DNA from: Brachionus rotundiformis
Taxonomy: Eukaryota; Rotifera; Eurotatoria; Ploima; Brachionidae
Assembly (NCBI GenBank): GCA_016802295.1
Contig: JAESIW010000180.1
Coordinates: 798,523 to 862,522 of the forward strand
Length of the DNA: 64,000 nucleotides
Direction: 5' to 3'
Part shown: piece after piece, positions 37,303-48,905 of the stretch
Layout: every line of letters starts with the position of its first letter
Numbering within the stretch: the first letter of the stretch is position 1
Notes under the pieces: model-generated
The model's input: the letters and a program-made list of their open reading frames with translations, nothing else
What the model was told of the DNA's origin: nothing
The model's database searches: none
Program-made: the position numbers and the translations under genes

Positions 37303-38031
37303 TTAGTTTTCTTCGAAACTATCTTCCCAAATTTTTGGCATCAAATCGTCCAAACACTCAATGTCCATGGTTTTCAATTCAGCTTTTTTGTCCATTTTTT
37401 TCAATGATTTTTTAACTTTTTTCAATTCCATCTCAAACAAATCATTCTCATCAACATCGATTGTTATCTTTTCTTCCAATTCAGCTTCTTGGTAAGTCCC
37501 CCTGTGATTCAAGTTAGTGTTGAACACGGCATTTTTTGGAGCAAGAAAAAGTTCAGACAAACGACCATCATTGAACAGATCATCAAAATTGTCATATTTG
37601 GAACCAATAAATCTTTCAACTTGAGGATAATCTTCTTCTTGAGTATCTTTTTTTGCACATGTAGTCTGCTGAGACTCGTTTAGTTTGAATTTTGTGGAAC
37701 TTTTAAGAGCTTCGGATGGAGTGCAAGTTACTTTTAAAGTTCTGTTTATCTTTGGGGTGATTCCAAGACCTGATGATCTGTGACGACTAGATGTAGTATT
37801 CAGCACATCACCAAGAGCCCTACGCGGTTTGCCAGCTGTGCTCGCCAACTCTTTGGCATTGTTTATCAAGGCTTTTTTTTCCAAAGAAAGCACCGGAGTG
37901 GAACTGAGTCTTTCACTCTTAATTTGATTGTTAACGAAAGATTTTGTGTTGCTCAAACCGAATGCTTTTCCTCCGGCCGCTAGACCGCCAAAAGTGGCCG
38001 TGTTTTCTTTATCAATCGCTTTTGAAGTCAT
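37303..38031 (-). CDS. Securin (separase inhibitor, PTTG1 orthologue)
   Basis: Single exon, 242 residues (human securin is about 200). Securin binds and blocks separase until anaphase, when APC/C ubiquitinates it. Visible marks are a KEN box at residues 8-10 near the N-terminus, and a full destruction box RRALGDVLN at 70-78 (RxxLxxxxN). Next is EDYPQVERF at 133-141, which lines up with the separase-binding segment DDAYPEIEKF of vertebrate securin, including Phe where a separase substrate would have the cleaved Arg. The next acidic and aromatic stretch (YDNFDDLF) also fits. The middle is Ser/Thr/Lys-rich and probably disordered, and the C-terminus is acidic with no clear domain. Securins diverge quickly; the order KEN, D-box, separase segment is what supports the call. 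Confidence 0.85.
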   Translation of the reverse strand: MTSKAIDKENTATFGGLAAGGKAFGLSNTKSFVNNQIKSERLSSTPVLSLEKKALINNAKELASTAGKPRRALGDVLNTTSSRHRSSGLGITPKINRTLKVTCTPSEALKSSTKFKLNESQQTTCAKKDTQEEDYPQVERFIGSKYDNFDDLFNDGRLSELFLAPKNAVFNTNLNHRGTYQEAELEEKITIDVDENDLFEMELKKVKKSLKKMDKKAELKTMDIECLDDLMPKIWEDSFEEN

Positions 38032-38039
38032 TTATGCTA

Positions 38040-38535
38040 AAAGTATCAAAGCTTAAAATCTAATTCAAACAAGTGATGATCTTTTATTTTAAAATTTTAT
38101 TTTAGACAAGTATACACTTGATTTAAACTGTTTTAATTTGAATAAAATAGTATATTTTATGGCTGAACTAATTGGAGATTTAATTGTGCTAACTTATTAA
38201 AGTTTATTTCTAATCTTCAGGTAATAGTTTAAATATTAAAGTGACTATAATGTCTTGAAAAGCGATTGTATTGTTTATATGGTTATTTTTACTTTTTAAT
38301 GATAACTATAGTTTTTTTTATTTATTTTAAATGTATTTATATTAAAATAAATGAGTGTTGTGGTTAAATTTTCCTGTCAAGATTAAACTTGACACAATAT
38401 TTAATGTAAAACCATTTTTATTGCTATCTGATAAGATTTTTATTTCATGAATACATTTTAAACCTTAATTCAAAATTTATCAAAAAACTCTTCTGCTTTT
38501 TAAAGATTAATTTTTCTACATTTAAATTTTAATTA
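38040..38535. other. AT-rich upstream region of securin
   Basis: No gene recognised. It contains the upstream region of the minus-strand securin gene and ends at the LINE tail repeat. Confidence 0.4.
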
Positions 38536-38572
38536 ATTATTATTATTAGTAGTAGTAGGAGTAGTAGTAGTT
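38536..38572 (-). repeat. Trinucleotide microsatellite at LINE 3' end
   Basis: TAT/TAG trinucleotide repeat (TAC/TAA units on the minus strand) directly after the 3' end of the minus-strand LINE at 38580-39655. Several LINE clades end in short tandem repeats instead of poly(A), so this is probably the element's own tail. Confidence 0.6.
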
Positions 38573-38579
38573 ATGAGAC

Positions 38580-39655
38580 TGCAGTATAGCAATATATACA
38601 AACGCCTTCCGATATTTAGCTTTTTAAGAGCTGTGTCCGTCTTTCCTTTCTTTCTTTGTTGTATAACAAACATTTTATGTTTAGTTTTCTCCTTAAGTCC
38701 AGATTCAAACTTGTAGCCAGATTCACACCTCTCAGGTCAATATCCTCATGACGGTTGACTATTTTGAACATTCGAAAAAGATCCCCTCTTGTTCTACGAT
38801 CTTCTGAGCTCATTAGGTCCTAAGTCTTTCTTATGCCAGCTTTCGTTGACTTACACTGTATTCAAGATGCGGTCTGACAAATCCTATGTATAACAGTCTA
38901 AAAGTTTCGTTGTCCAAAGTCATTAGACACAACAACACCGAGGTCCTATTCTTCAACAGTTTCTTTAAAGGTCACTGTCCCATCTATGATTGGACCGTTT
39001 TATCCAGTTTTATTTCTATTTCGACCAATATACATTGTTTTATACTTTAAAGCATTTAGTTCAGTAGACCATTTTGCTGTTCAGTTACTTATTTCAAAGA
39101 GTCGATCCTAATTCATTCTTAGTAAAAACCTCCAATATTTTTAAGTCGTCTGCATGTGATAAGCATGGACTTTGAATAGAATCCAGATACAAGATCGTTT
39201 ATATAAATAATGAACAAAATCGGGCCCAAAACTGACCCTTGAGCGTCGCCACTAGTGACCTTTTCCCATTCTTAAACTACATCACCAAGAACTACTCTCT
39301 GCTTCATATCAAGAAGAAATGACTTAATCCATTCATATGGTTTATTTACAATACCATATACTCTTAATTTTATTAAAAGGTTTCTATCCGAGACTTTATC
39401 AAACGCTTTAGAGAAGTCAGTGTATACGACTAAGCTTCCATTTTCGACTTCATATGTTACTCTATCAACAAACCCAATTAGATTTGTGGTGCATGAATTG
39501 CCTGGCATAAAACCATTGTTCATTAATAGGAAAGTCATGATTTCATCCTGTAAGATTTTCTTCATAACTTTAATAACTTACGATGTTAATGAGACTGGTA
39601 TATAGTTTGAAACAACATTTTTTGGCCCGCTTTTATGCAGGGTGAAATATAAATA
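38580..39655 (-). pseudogene. LINE reverse transcriptase, 5'-truncated and internally deleted
   Basis: On the minus strand the order of RT motifs is kept. First, near 39650-39570, HKSGPKNVVSNYIPVSLTS. Then a 97-codon open stretch (39272-39565) with NGFMPGNSCTTNLI and VVYTDFSKAFDKVSDRNLL (catalytic Asp). Then QGSVLGPILFIIYINDL near 39190-39250, LNALKYKTMYIGRN, and finally RRTRGDLFRMFKIVNRHEDIDL at 38616-38813. The YxDD box and about 100 residues before the last block are missing, and stops separate the pieces. It is closer to CR1/Jockey-type than to RTE-type RTs. Confidence 0.85.
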
Positions 39656-39669
39656 ATGTTTCATTAATA

Positions 39670-41733
39670 ATGAAAAGAACTAATTTAGAAACATTTATTG
39701 GATTATCTGTTTAAACTTTAAAACAATTTTAAATCAGAGTATAAAAAATAATCATGATATAAAAATCTTGCCATTTATTTTAAAATAAGTCTAAAATTCA
39801 ATGGTACATATACCAAATATAAATTTTTAAGCTTTCTTAAAGATTTAATGTGTAGCCTAATATATTTTTTAAGTTAGTTAATTTTTTTGATTCATCAATG
39901 TTGATTAAAAATTACTAACAATGATTAAAAAATTAGAATAGATTTGTTTGATGGTCTAATTACTCATATTTTTCTTTAATTACTAACATTTTAAAGATTT
40001 CATCTGTGATTTTTATAATATGTGTTTTAGATTTTAAGCTTAAAAAAAGTCACTTTGAGATACTTTTGTTTCGTATTAATCCACAAGTATCTCCACAAGA
40101 ATTTTATATTTTATCAATTACACCGAGCACACTAATCATTTAGTCTGGACCAGGCTTTCTATACTCTTTAAACATTAATAATTTTGGTCAAGTTTACTGG
40201 TTAAAATGGGAAATACCATTGCGCATGTTCACTAATTCGAATAAGGCAAATCTAAGACCAAAAACTAACAAGCCTTGATAGGTCTTGGCAACTTGTGATC
40301 CAAAAAAGTTTAATTTGAAACATCAGAGGTGATACCCAATGGTTTAAACAAGTTATATGAAATTTTTAGGATTTTAATATTAATAAAATGAATATAAAGT
40401 TAAAAATTATTTTAATGTTTTTCGTTTTAAATTTTTAGCTAGAGAAAAGTTTAATTACTCCTGAAGTGAAAAGAATAAAAATTTTAAAAATGTGACTTTT
40501 TATTTTCACGAAAAAAATGTTCATAAATTTTTAAATTTTCACATTATTATGGCAAAAAGTTTGGAATTTTAATAATTTAGAATATGTAGATTAATTATCA
40601 AGCAGGAAATAAAATTTGAAAGGTTTAATTCTAAAAAATTTAAACAAATTTTAAATAATTTTTTTTAAATAATTGGATAGAAAATTTTTAAGACAAAAAA
40701 TGCCAAACTTTATTTATTTTCATCAAAAGCATAATTTCTAAATTTTCAAAATATTTTTGTTTTTATTAAATATACTGTCTGGTATCCAATTTTATAACTA
40801 AACATGCAATTTAAGACATCTATTCCATTCTATTTACCAAATATTCAATATTGTGAAACATAAGATTATTTATCAACTTTGATAGAATAATTTAATATTA
40901 TAGAAAATCTACAATAATCAATTTATTTGTTATCAGTTTATAATTTTGATCAGCATTTTACATAAATGATGACTGATTCACAAAACTCAAAACTACCACC
41001 TTGGCAATTAGACAAAAATTAAAATCGATCAAAATTTTTAATTTAAAATTAAAACTCTGCATTTAATTAAAACATTAAGATACATAAAATTAAAATTTGG
41101 GATCTTTTATTTTTTCTAATTATGCAATTAAAATTTGGCTTGGTATAAACTACATATGGGATAATATTGATTGAATAATCAACAATTTGCCGAGTGGCTA
41201 AGTTCGCTTGATCACTTCTTTATTTTTCTAACGAAGCATTTTTTTTTATTTTTTAAATAAAATCTTTGACTACACAAAATTATTTAACATTACATAAAAG
41301 TAAATTTTTTCCATAGAATAAAAATTATATTCTTATTTCGTCTTAATTTTTGAACATTCAAATCCAGACCTTGTTGGGTCTAAATGAGCTTGATTTTTAA
41401 TATGAAGGAGTTTGAATATTTTTCAAAATTATATTTTTCTTATCTAAAAGTAAGCAAATAGCACTTAGACAATACTTTGCCTAGACCAAGCTCTAGAGAT
41501 ACATTCGATTTGCTATCAAGAAATTATGAGCCAGATTATGTAACTTCTTCATATTAAATGCAAGTAACGTAGCAAGTTTTTTATCTTTCTTATTTTGTTA
41601 TAAAATACCAAATAAATACTTCACATAGTATGCCTATAAAGGTAACCAATTTGAGGCGTGTTGAATTAAATTTGGAAAAAAATTGGTCTAATTATTTGAT
41701 TAAAATTGTTTTATTTTCACAATTTTTAGAAAA
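39670..41733. other. AT-rich spacer upstream of GLDC
   Basis: No gene recognised. A tRNA-derived fragment at 41187-41215 is listed separately. Confidence 0.4.
41187..41215 (+). pseudogene. tRNA-derived fragment (box A, Ser/Leu-like)
   Basis: 'gccgagtggctaag' is a near-perfect match to the D-arm and box A of Ser/Leu tRNAs (usual form GCCGAGTGGTTAAG). No T-arm or B box follows within the next 150 bases, so it is a truncated pseudogene or the head of a decayed SINE. Confidence 0.45.
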
Positions 41734-44700
41734 ATGTTAGCTAATATCTTAAGACTTCAGCTAATGAAAAATGAAAAAATCCTTGGACTAGTGTCCAAGC
41801 GATTTGTTTCGGTAATGTCCGATTCCAAGAATAGCCTAGCGTATCGAGAAGACTTTTCTACTCGACACATAGGCGTCAGCCCTAAAGAAGAAGCCGAAAT
41901 GCTTAAGCTATTGAATTTGTCATCTTTGGATGAATTGGTTGAAAAAACTGTCCCCAAGAACATCCGTCTAAATCGGGATCTAGACTTAACTGAACCCTTA
42001 AGTAATTAAAAGAAATTGATTTGGAAAAATGTTCATTTTGAGGTTATCTTTTTTATGTTTAAAGCTGAACAAGAGATGCTTGACTATGCCAAGCAGATTG
42101 CTTCAGAGAATGAGGTTTATAGATCTTTTATCGGCCTTGGCTATCACAATTGTCACATGCCGCCAGTAATTTTGCGCAACATTTTCGAAAACCCTGGATG
42201 GGTGACCCAATATACTCCTTATCAAGCTGAGCTGTCACAGGGCCGTCTTGAATCATTGTTGAACTTTCAGACAATGGTTTGTGATCTGACCGGACTGGAG
42301 ATAGCCAATGCATCTTTGTTGGATGAGGCTACAGCTGCAGCTGAAGCTATGACTTTGTGTGTGAGGTAACAAACTTAGGCTTATATTCTAAGAATTTGTT
42401 TTGATTGATTACATTTTGAAGAAATAATAAGAGAAAAAAATTTTTGGTGTCGGATCGTGTACATCCACAGACTATAGATTTGGTAAAGACAAGAGCTGAA
42501 CCACTTGGAATTGAAGTCAGAGTCGAAAATGTATCTGAAATGAAATTTGATTCAAAAGACGTGTCCGGATTTTTGTTCCAATATCCGGACACTGATGGAT
42601 CCTTGTTCGATTTGGAGTCTGTGATCAAATATGCCAAAGATAATGGTACAATTCCGGTTGCTGCAACCGACTTGCTCTCTTTGTGCTTGATAAAAAGTCC
42701 GCAAGAAGTTGGCGCTGAAATAGCCTTGGGTAATGCTCAACGATTCGGAGTTCCACTAGGATACGGAGGTCCTCACGCAGCTTTCTTTGCATGTACTGAT
42801 AAATTCAAGCGAGACATGCCTGGCAGGATAATTGGTGTATCCCGTGACTCAAATGGAAAACCAGCCATGCGATTAACATTGCAAACAAGAGAACAGCATA
42901 TCAGACAGGACAAAGCGACCAGCAACATATGCACAGCCCAAGCTCTTTTGGCAAACATATCTGCCTTCTATGCTGTCTATCATGGACCTGAGGGTTTGAG
43001 AAAAAAAGCCAGTCATGCTCACTTGCACACATTGGTCTTGGCTGAAGGATTAAAGAATACCAGCAATCAAATTTTGAATGAAAACTTTTTTGACACCATC
43101 AAAATTAAGCCAAATTTGGCAATCAATGAGATTAAGAAAAGAGCTGAATATAAGAAAATTAATCTCAGATATTTCAGTGATGACCAACATGTAAGATTTC
43201 TTGGTTATAAGCATTTAAGTTAATATTAAAAAAAATTAATATGATAAACAATACATTAAGTTAAAATAAAATTGTGAATATATAAATATCATAACTAAAG
43301 TGCAGATCCATTAGATTGATGACTTTAAAATAGGCTATTTCAATTATTTGTTTTGGGACTCATCAAAAAAAATATATTACTAGTTAAGATTGTTAAAATA
43401 TTAAAATTTTACAAAATCGAGATACTATAATAATTAATTTTCTATATAACAAAAATTAATAGAGTTTTAAAAATCAAAAAGAAAAAATTAAAAGTTTAAA
43501 TTAAAACAAAGGTCTCTTATTTCTCATTTATTTAATCTTAATTGATTACTTATTAAATTTTAAAATATCCAAATGTAAAAAAATATTATTCTTCAATATT
43601 TTTTTTGTTGATAATTTTTGAAATTGGGCTAAATCTTAATTTTAGATAGGAGTTTCGTTGGATGACACAGTTACATCAACAGACATAAATGACTTACTGG
43701 AAATATTTGGCTCAAAAGAAAACTTTAACCAAATTGTTCAAAGAATCAATTTGGCTGAATTAAAACACAACTTAAACTCAAATGACAATCCATTCAGACG
43801 CGAGTCTAAGTACTTGCAGCATTCAGTATTCAATTCTTACCATTCTGAGGCACTCTTGGTCAGATACATGAAAATGCTTGAAAACAAAGACATTTCGTTG
43901 GTTCACTCAATGATCCCATTAGGCTCTTGTACAATGAAGCTTAACGCCACTACTGAATTAATTGTAAGCAAAGCGTAAATACAAATAAAAAGAATAATAC
44001 TTATTTAATATAGCCATGTTCTTGGAAAGAGTTTGGTTCAATTCACCCATTTGTTCCGCGCAGTCAAGTCAAAGGCTATTATAAAATGTTCGACGAATTA
44101 GCCAAGGACTTGTGTGAAATAACTGGCTATGATAAAATATCATTTCAGCCAAACAGTGGTGCTCAGGGAGAATATGCTGGCCTTAGAGCTATTATGCAAT
44201 ATTTGAAGGCCAATGGAAATGGTGACAGACGAGTGTGCCTAATTCCGACTTCAGCTCATGGTACTAATCCGGCTAGTGCAGCAATGGCCGGAATGAAAAT
44301 CCACAAGGTAAATGTACTTAAAAATGGATCTATTGATATGAACCATTTGAGCGAGTTGGCTAAAAAGTATCAAAATAACTTAGCTTGTGCAATGGTTACA
44401 TATCCATCAACTTATGGTGTTTTCGAGTCTAAAATTGTTGAAATGTGTCAAATAATTCATGAACATGGTGGTCAGGTCTATTTGGACGGTGCCAATTTAA
44501 ATGCTCAAGTTGGTTTGTGCCGCCCAGGTGACTACGGCTCGGATGTATCCCATTTAAATTTGCATAAAACTTTCTGCATTGTAAGATCTTAATCAAGTGT
44601 AACCTTAACTAATTTTTACCCAAGCCTCATGGTGGTGGTGGTCCAGGTATGGGTCCTATTGGAGTCAAAGCTCATCTCGCTCCATATTTACCATCTCATC

Positions 44701-45411
44701 CTTTGGTCAATATCGAAGGTATCCAAAGAAGTGACTCCTTTGGCTCTTGTTCAGCAGCTCCATTCGGCTCCTCCTCAATTTTGCCAATTTCGTGGGCTTA
44801 TATTAAAATGATGGGCAACCGTGGTCTTCAAAAGGCTACCAAAGTGGCCATACTAAATTCTAATTACATGATGAAGCGATTGGAAAAACATTATAGCATA
44901 AATTATGTTGGTGAAGAAGGCTTTAGCGCTCATGAGTTTATAATAGTCTCAGACTTCAAGGCTTCAGCTAATATTGAAGCCACAGACATTGCCAAACGAC
45001 TACAGGATTATGGATTTCACTCACCAACAGTCAGCTGGCCAGTTCATGGTGCTCTTATGGTAGAGCCAACTGAATCCGAGAGCAAAGAAGAATTGGACAG
45101 ATTGTGCGATGCATTGATAAGTATCAGAGAGGAAATAAGAAAGATTGAAAATGGAGAATGGGACAAAGCTAATAATCCACTAAAGAATGCTCCCCATACG
45201 CAAGAAATTTGTGTCAGCTCCAATTGGGACAAGCCATATTCAAGAGAAACAGCTGCATATCCAATTGTAATAATTAATTTGTTTAAAAATTAAATTTTTT
45301 ATCATTATTTATTAAAAGAGTTTTATCAAACCCGAATCAAAAATGTGGCCAACATGTGGACGAGTTGATGATTCTTATGGTGATAAAAATTTGTCTGTAA
45401 AAAGAAAATAA
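41734..45411 (+). CDS. Glycine decarboxylase (glycine cleavage system P protein), mitochondrial
   Basis: Seven exons splice in phase to 985 residues (human about 1020): 41734-42001, 42065-42365, 42422-43190, 43646-43963, 44014-44580, 44625-45266, 45319-45411. Introns are 44-63 bp except intron 3 (455 bp). The PLP-dependent enzyme decarboxylates glycine and passes the aminomethyl group to the lipoyl arm of H protein in the matrix. HLNLHKTFCI places the PLP lysine at residue 737. GQVYLDGANLNAQVG, SAHGTNPASA, SMIPLGSCTMKLN and the Gly-rich GGGGPGMGPIG loop are all present. The first 30 residues are basic and lack acidic clusters, as expected for a mitochondrial presequence. The C-terminus ends soon after GRVDDSYGDKN, slightly shorter than in vertebrates. 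No defect seen; the gene should be functional. Confidence 0.97.
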
Positions 45412-45780
45412 ATTTTCAATTGAACGTCTATTTCTTTCAAGTTAACTAATTTTTAGTTTTAAGATTATTTTAAGTTTTTTCTGAATTTTATTAATTAGAC
45501 AACTTAAAATCTATTGATTTGTTATCAAGAATTAAAATTTTATTCGAAAAATTTTCCAGTTATTATTTTATTTAATTTAAACTATTATTCATTGTTTTTT
45601 TAAAACTAATTATTTTATCAAATTTATTATTTTTTTTTAGAATTTTTTAATAAATTTCTAAAATTATATTTTATTTTGTAAATTTATTCGAACAATAAAA
45701 TTAGTTAATAAATTTTATGAAAATATTTTATCAAATTAATGTTTGAAAATAGACCAAATGAACCGACATTAGGCAGTGTG
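45412..45780. other. GLDC 3' flank
   Basis: AT-rich 3' UTR and spacer. Nothing else seen. Confidence 0.4.
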
Positions 45781-46255
45781 GAGCTGTTGCAGCTCATTCC
45801 ATTAAACCAGCGATTGACTTAGATGTACCACATTTTTGGGTAACTCGATTCTGGTTCTATTACTTCTAATTGCCGCAGCTGGACCTATTTACCAGATCTC
45901 TGACCATGTTTACTTTTTCTAGTCCATTCACTAATTTTAATATTTCAATCAAGTCTTCTCTCACTCTTCTTTCACTCAATCTTGTCAAACCCACTCTAGC
46001 CAGCCTCAAATCATAGGACATACTTCTTAGTTATCGAGTGGTCTTCTCTTCTATTCTTATAAATGTTTGCTTTAACATTCCAAGAACCTCACAGTCCCAT
46101 ACGCCAATATCTATTCATACTGAATCTAGATCTTTCTGCTGCATTGCTTTGTCATTTTGAGTCCCAGGACAGACCATATACCTCTAACTATTTCGAGACT
46201 TGATCCTCAAGTACTACTTGCTGAGTTCTCTTGCTTAAAGAATTCTAAAACAATA
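45780..46255 (-). pseudogene. LINE C-terminal relic
   Basis: On the minus strand about 45885-46020 reads SYDLRLARVGLTRLSERR and then REDLIEILKLVNGLEKVNM, the post-RT 'LxxRR.REDLIE.+K+VNGLE' block of CR1/Jockey-like LINEs, with few disruptions. Upstream (to 46255) is broken protein-like sequence. It lies between GLDC and AGBL4. Confidence 0.7.
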
Positions 46256-46259
46256 ATTC

Positions 46260-46914
46260 AGTTTGTTAAGAAGGCTTTGATGCAGTACTGTTTGAAAAGC
46301 TTTAAAAAAGTCTAATAGTATTAAAATTTAATTTAATTTTTTATTCGTAAATATTGATTTAAGCAAATAAACTTTATTAAATTGATTAATATTTTTTGTT
46401 CTTAATTAGTATGATAATACTGAATTGCGCTTTTAATTTTCCTCTTTATCCCACATTTCCTTTCTATTTAAAATTTTAAGGAAAATTACTTAATATTAAA
46501 ATTGCATAATTTAATAAATTATGGCTTAAAGACCTGGCAAATAAATCATTAATTTTTACCAAATACCAATATTTTAAAATTATATTTGTTCTTTTATTTA
46601 AATAAAATAAAATTCTTAATTTGAATCTTAAAGAACCCTGAGAATCGATTCGATCTTCAAAAAAGTACTTCGTAAAAAAAACATTGTTATTAAATGTATC
46701 GAGTGCTACAAAAAATAAAAAGCTAAAAAAAGAAATCATAATTATCTTATAGTTTTTACTTGGCAAAAAGCCTCTGTTTCCATGGCAACAACTTCAATTT
46801 ACAAAAATTATTTAAAATTTAAACCAAAATAATTTTCATGCTCAACATAGAGTCTTCTCTATACGAAGTCAAACTCAACAAAAAAGAAATTTATTTATAA
46901 TTTTTACCAATATA
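46260..46914. other. Spacer and AGBL4 upstream region; possible small minus-strand frame
   Basis: Contains a 96-codon minus-strand frame (46476-46766) starting MPSKNYKIIMISFFSFLFFV, which looks like a short cytosolic tail plus one membrane helix. The remainder is A/T-driven Asn/Lys/Leu/Phe-rich sequence. It would be divergent from AGBL4 with about 150 bases between starts. I cannot tell whether it is a real small membrane protein, a first exon or chance. Confidence 0.3.
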
Positions 46915-48905
46915 ATGAACAAAGAAGCCCGGGCTCAAAATGGAGAATCGGCTGAAGGTAAACACCGACCACTTTGGACACAACTTGAGGATTTTATCAT
47001 TTTTTTTTTTTAAAGAAAGCGACTCTGATTTAATCAATGAGCAACTCACCGGCAACATCCACAAAATTGCCATTGTTCCGCCAAATTTTTGCGGAAAACC
47101 AAAAAAAGGACATCTCATATTTGACGCTTGTTTTGAGTGTGGTAACTTGGGCAGAGTGGACTACATATCCGATTTTGAGTATGATCTGTTCATTCGACCA
47201 GACACATGCAATGCCAGATTTCGCATTTGGTTCAACTTCACTGTTGAGAATGTCAAACAGGAACAAGTAGGACAGACAAAAAATATAATAAATAAAACAT
47301 TTAATTTTAATTAAAAAATAATATTTTTTTTAAGAGGGTTATTTTTAATATTGTTAACTTTAGTAAATCAAAATCACTGTATCGAGAGGGTATGTCTCCA
47401 CTTGTTAAGTCTACCAGCCGTCCAAAATGGCAGCGTATTCCGGCCAAAAACGTGTTTTACTACAGGTGTCCTGAACATAAGCGTAATTATGTAATGTCAT
47501 TTGTATTTTGCTTTGATGTTGAAGATGATGTGTACCAATTTGCCTATTCATTTCCATATTCTTACACAAAGTTGCAGAACTACCTGCAAATATTGGACAA
47601 CCGGGGCCTTGACTACTATGAACGCGAGCTCCTGGCTCTCAGCGTACAACAACGAAGACTTGATCTGATCACCATTAGCGATTCAGAGTTAAAACAAAAT
47701 ACTCAAAAAAAAAGAAAATTGGTTATAATCACTGCACGGGTTCATCCAGGTGAGACACCATCAAGCTACGTGTGCCAGGGTTTAATTGAATTTTTGGTCA
47801 GTCCGCATCCAATTGCCAAAGTTCTTAGGGAACATATTATTTTTAAAATAATACCCATGCTAAATCCGGACGGAGTTTACTTGGGCAATTACAGGTTTTT
47901 TGTGAATAAATTTTTGCCAGAAATTCAGTAAAATGTTTTGCTAAAGGTGCTCGTTAATGGGGTTTGATTTGAACCGGGTTTGGCAAGACCCGTCGCCCTG
48001 GGCACATCCAGAACTCTTTGCAACCAAATCTCAGGTCCTGAATCTTGACAAAGATGCAGTTAGTGTTTATTAAAAAGAAAAATAATTTAATATTTTGTCA
48101 ACTATATAATTTTTAGACTTTTGATCTTGACTTCTATATTGACATACACGCTCATTCGACCATGATGAACGGTTTTATGTATGGAAATATCTATGAAGAC
48201 TCAAATCGGTATGAACGTCAAGCCATTTTTCCCAAACTACTTTGCTCAAATGCAGACGATTTCTCCATGAGTAGCACTTCATTTAATCGAGATGCGGTCA
48301 AAGCTGGCACTGGTAGGCGAACACTGGGAGGCAGTTTGGACGAAAAGTGCCACTGTTACACTTTGGAAGTTTCGTTTTTTTCCTATCAACCCTCAGGTTT
48401 CAACCATCCCATTCCCTACACAGAAGAAGAATGTATTTTTTAAGCCTATTTGTAATTAAATAACTCATAATTATTTAATTAGATATGAAGTTAGGCCGAA
48501 ATTTGGCAAGAACTTTTCTGGACTATTACAAGTTACAGAATTACATTGTTTTCAATCCATCTGCTGCGATAATGCCTAAGCTTAATAATTCGGCTGGCTT
48601 CTCAAGCTATAGATCTTCAAGCATATTGGCAAATACCAATGCTAATAATGGACTGTTAGGGTAAGATCAAATACTTAATTAAATTTTTATTTATTTGTTA
48701 AAATTTTAGAAGTAATTTGAATGGAAAAGGTAAGCGGTCTTCGTCAAATATGGGCCAGCACTTAAAACCAATTTGTTCGTCTAGTTTGAGCAATAATAAT
48801 GGTCATTCTAGTTCTTCCATGTCGAATGGCTCGCAAAACAGTAATTTGCCAAATTCTGCTAATGAAAGTAAGCCTAAATTTTTTGTTGATAACGGAGTCG
48901 AATGA
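46915..48905 (+). CDS. Cytosolic carboxypeptidase 6 (AGBL4/CCP6), tubulin deglutamylase
   Basis: Seven exons join in phase to 551 residues (human about 500): 46915-46957, 47016-47266, 47335-47894, 47947-48058, 48117-48432, 48483-48660, 48710-48905, with introns of 49-68 bp. CCP6 is an M14 zinc carboxypeptidase that trims polyglutamate side chains and C-terminal glutamates from tubulin and other proteins. The family N-domain is clear (FCGKPKKGHLIFDACFE, FIRPDTCNARFRIWFNFTVE). Zinc ligands are His and Glu of RVHPGETPSS and the first His of YIDIHAHSTMMNG. The catalytic Glu lies in CYTLEVSF. GTGRRTLGG also matches. The last about 90 residues are Ser/Asn-rich and disordered, unlike the core. The exon 3 donor (gttttttg) is weak. 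A start at 46940 without splicing intron 1 is an alternative. Confidence 0.95.

Noticed and set aside
47037..47270. 77-codon plus-strand frame inside AGBL4 exon 2
   Set aside because: Alternative frame of a confirmed exon.
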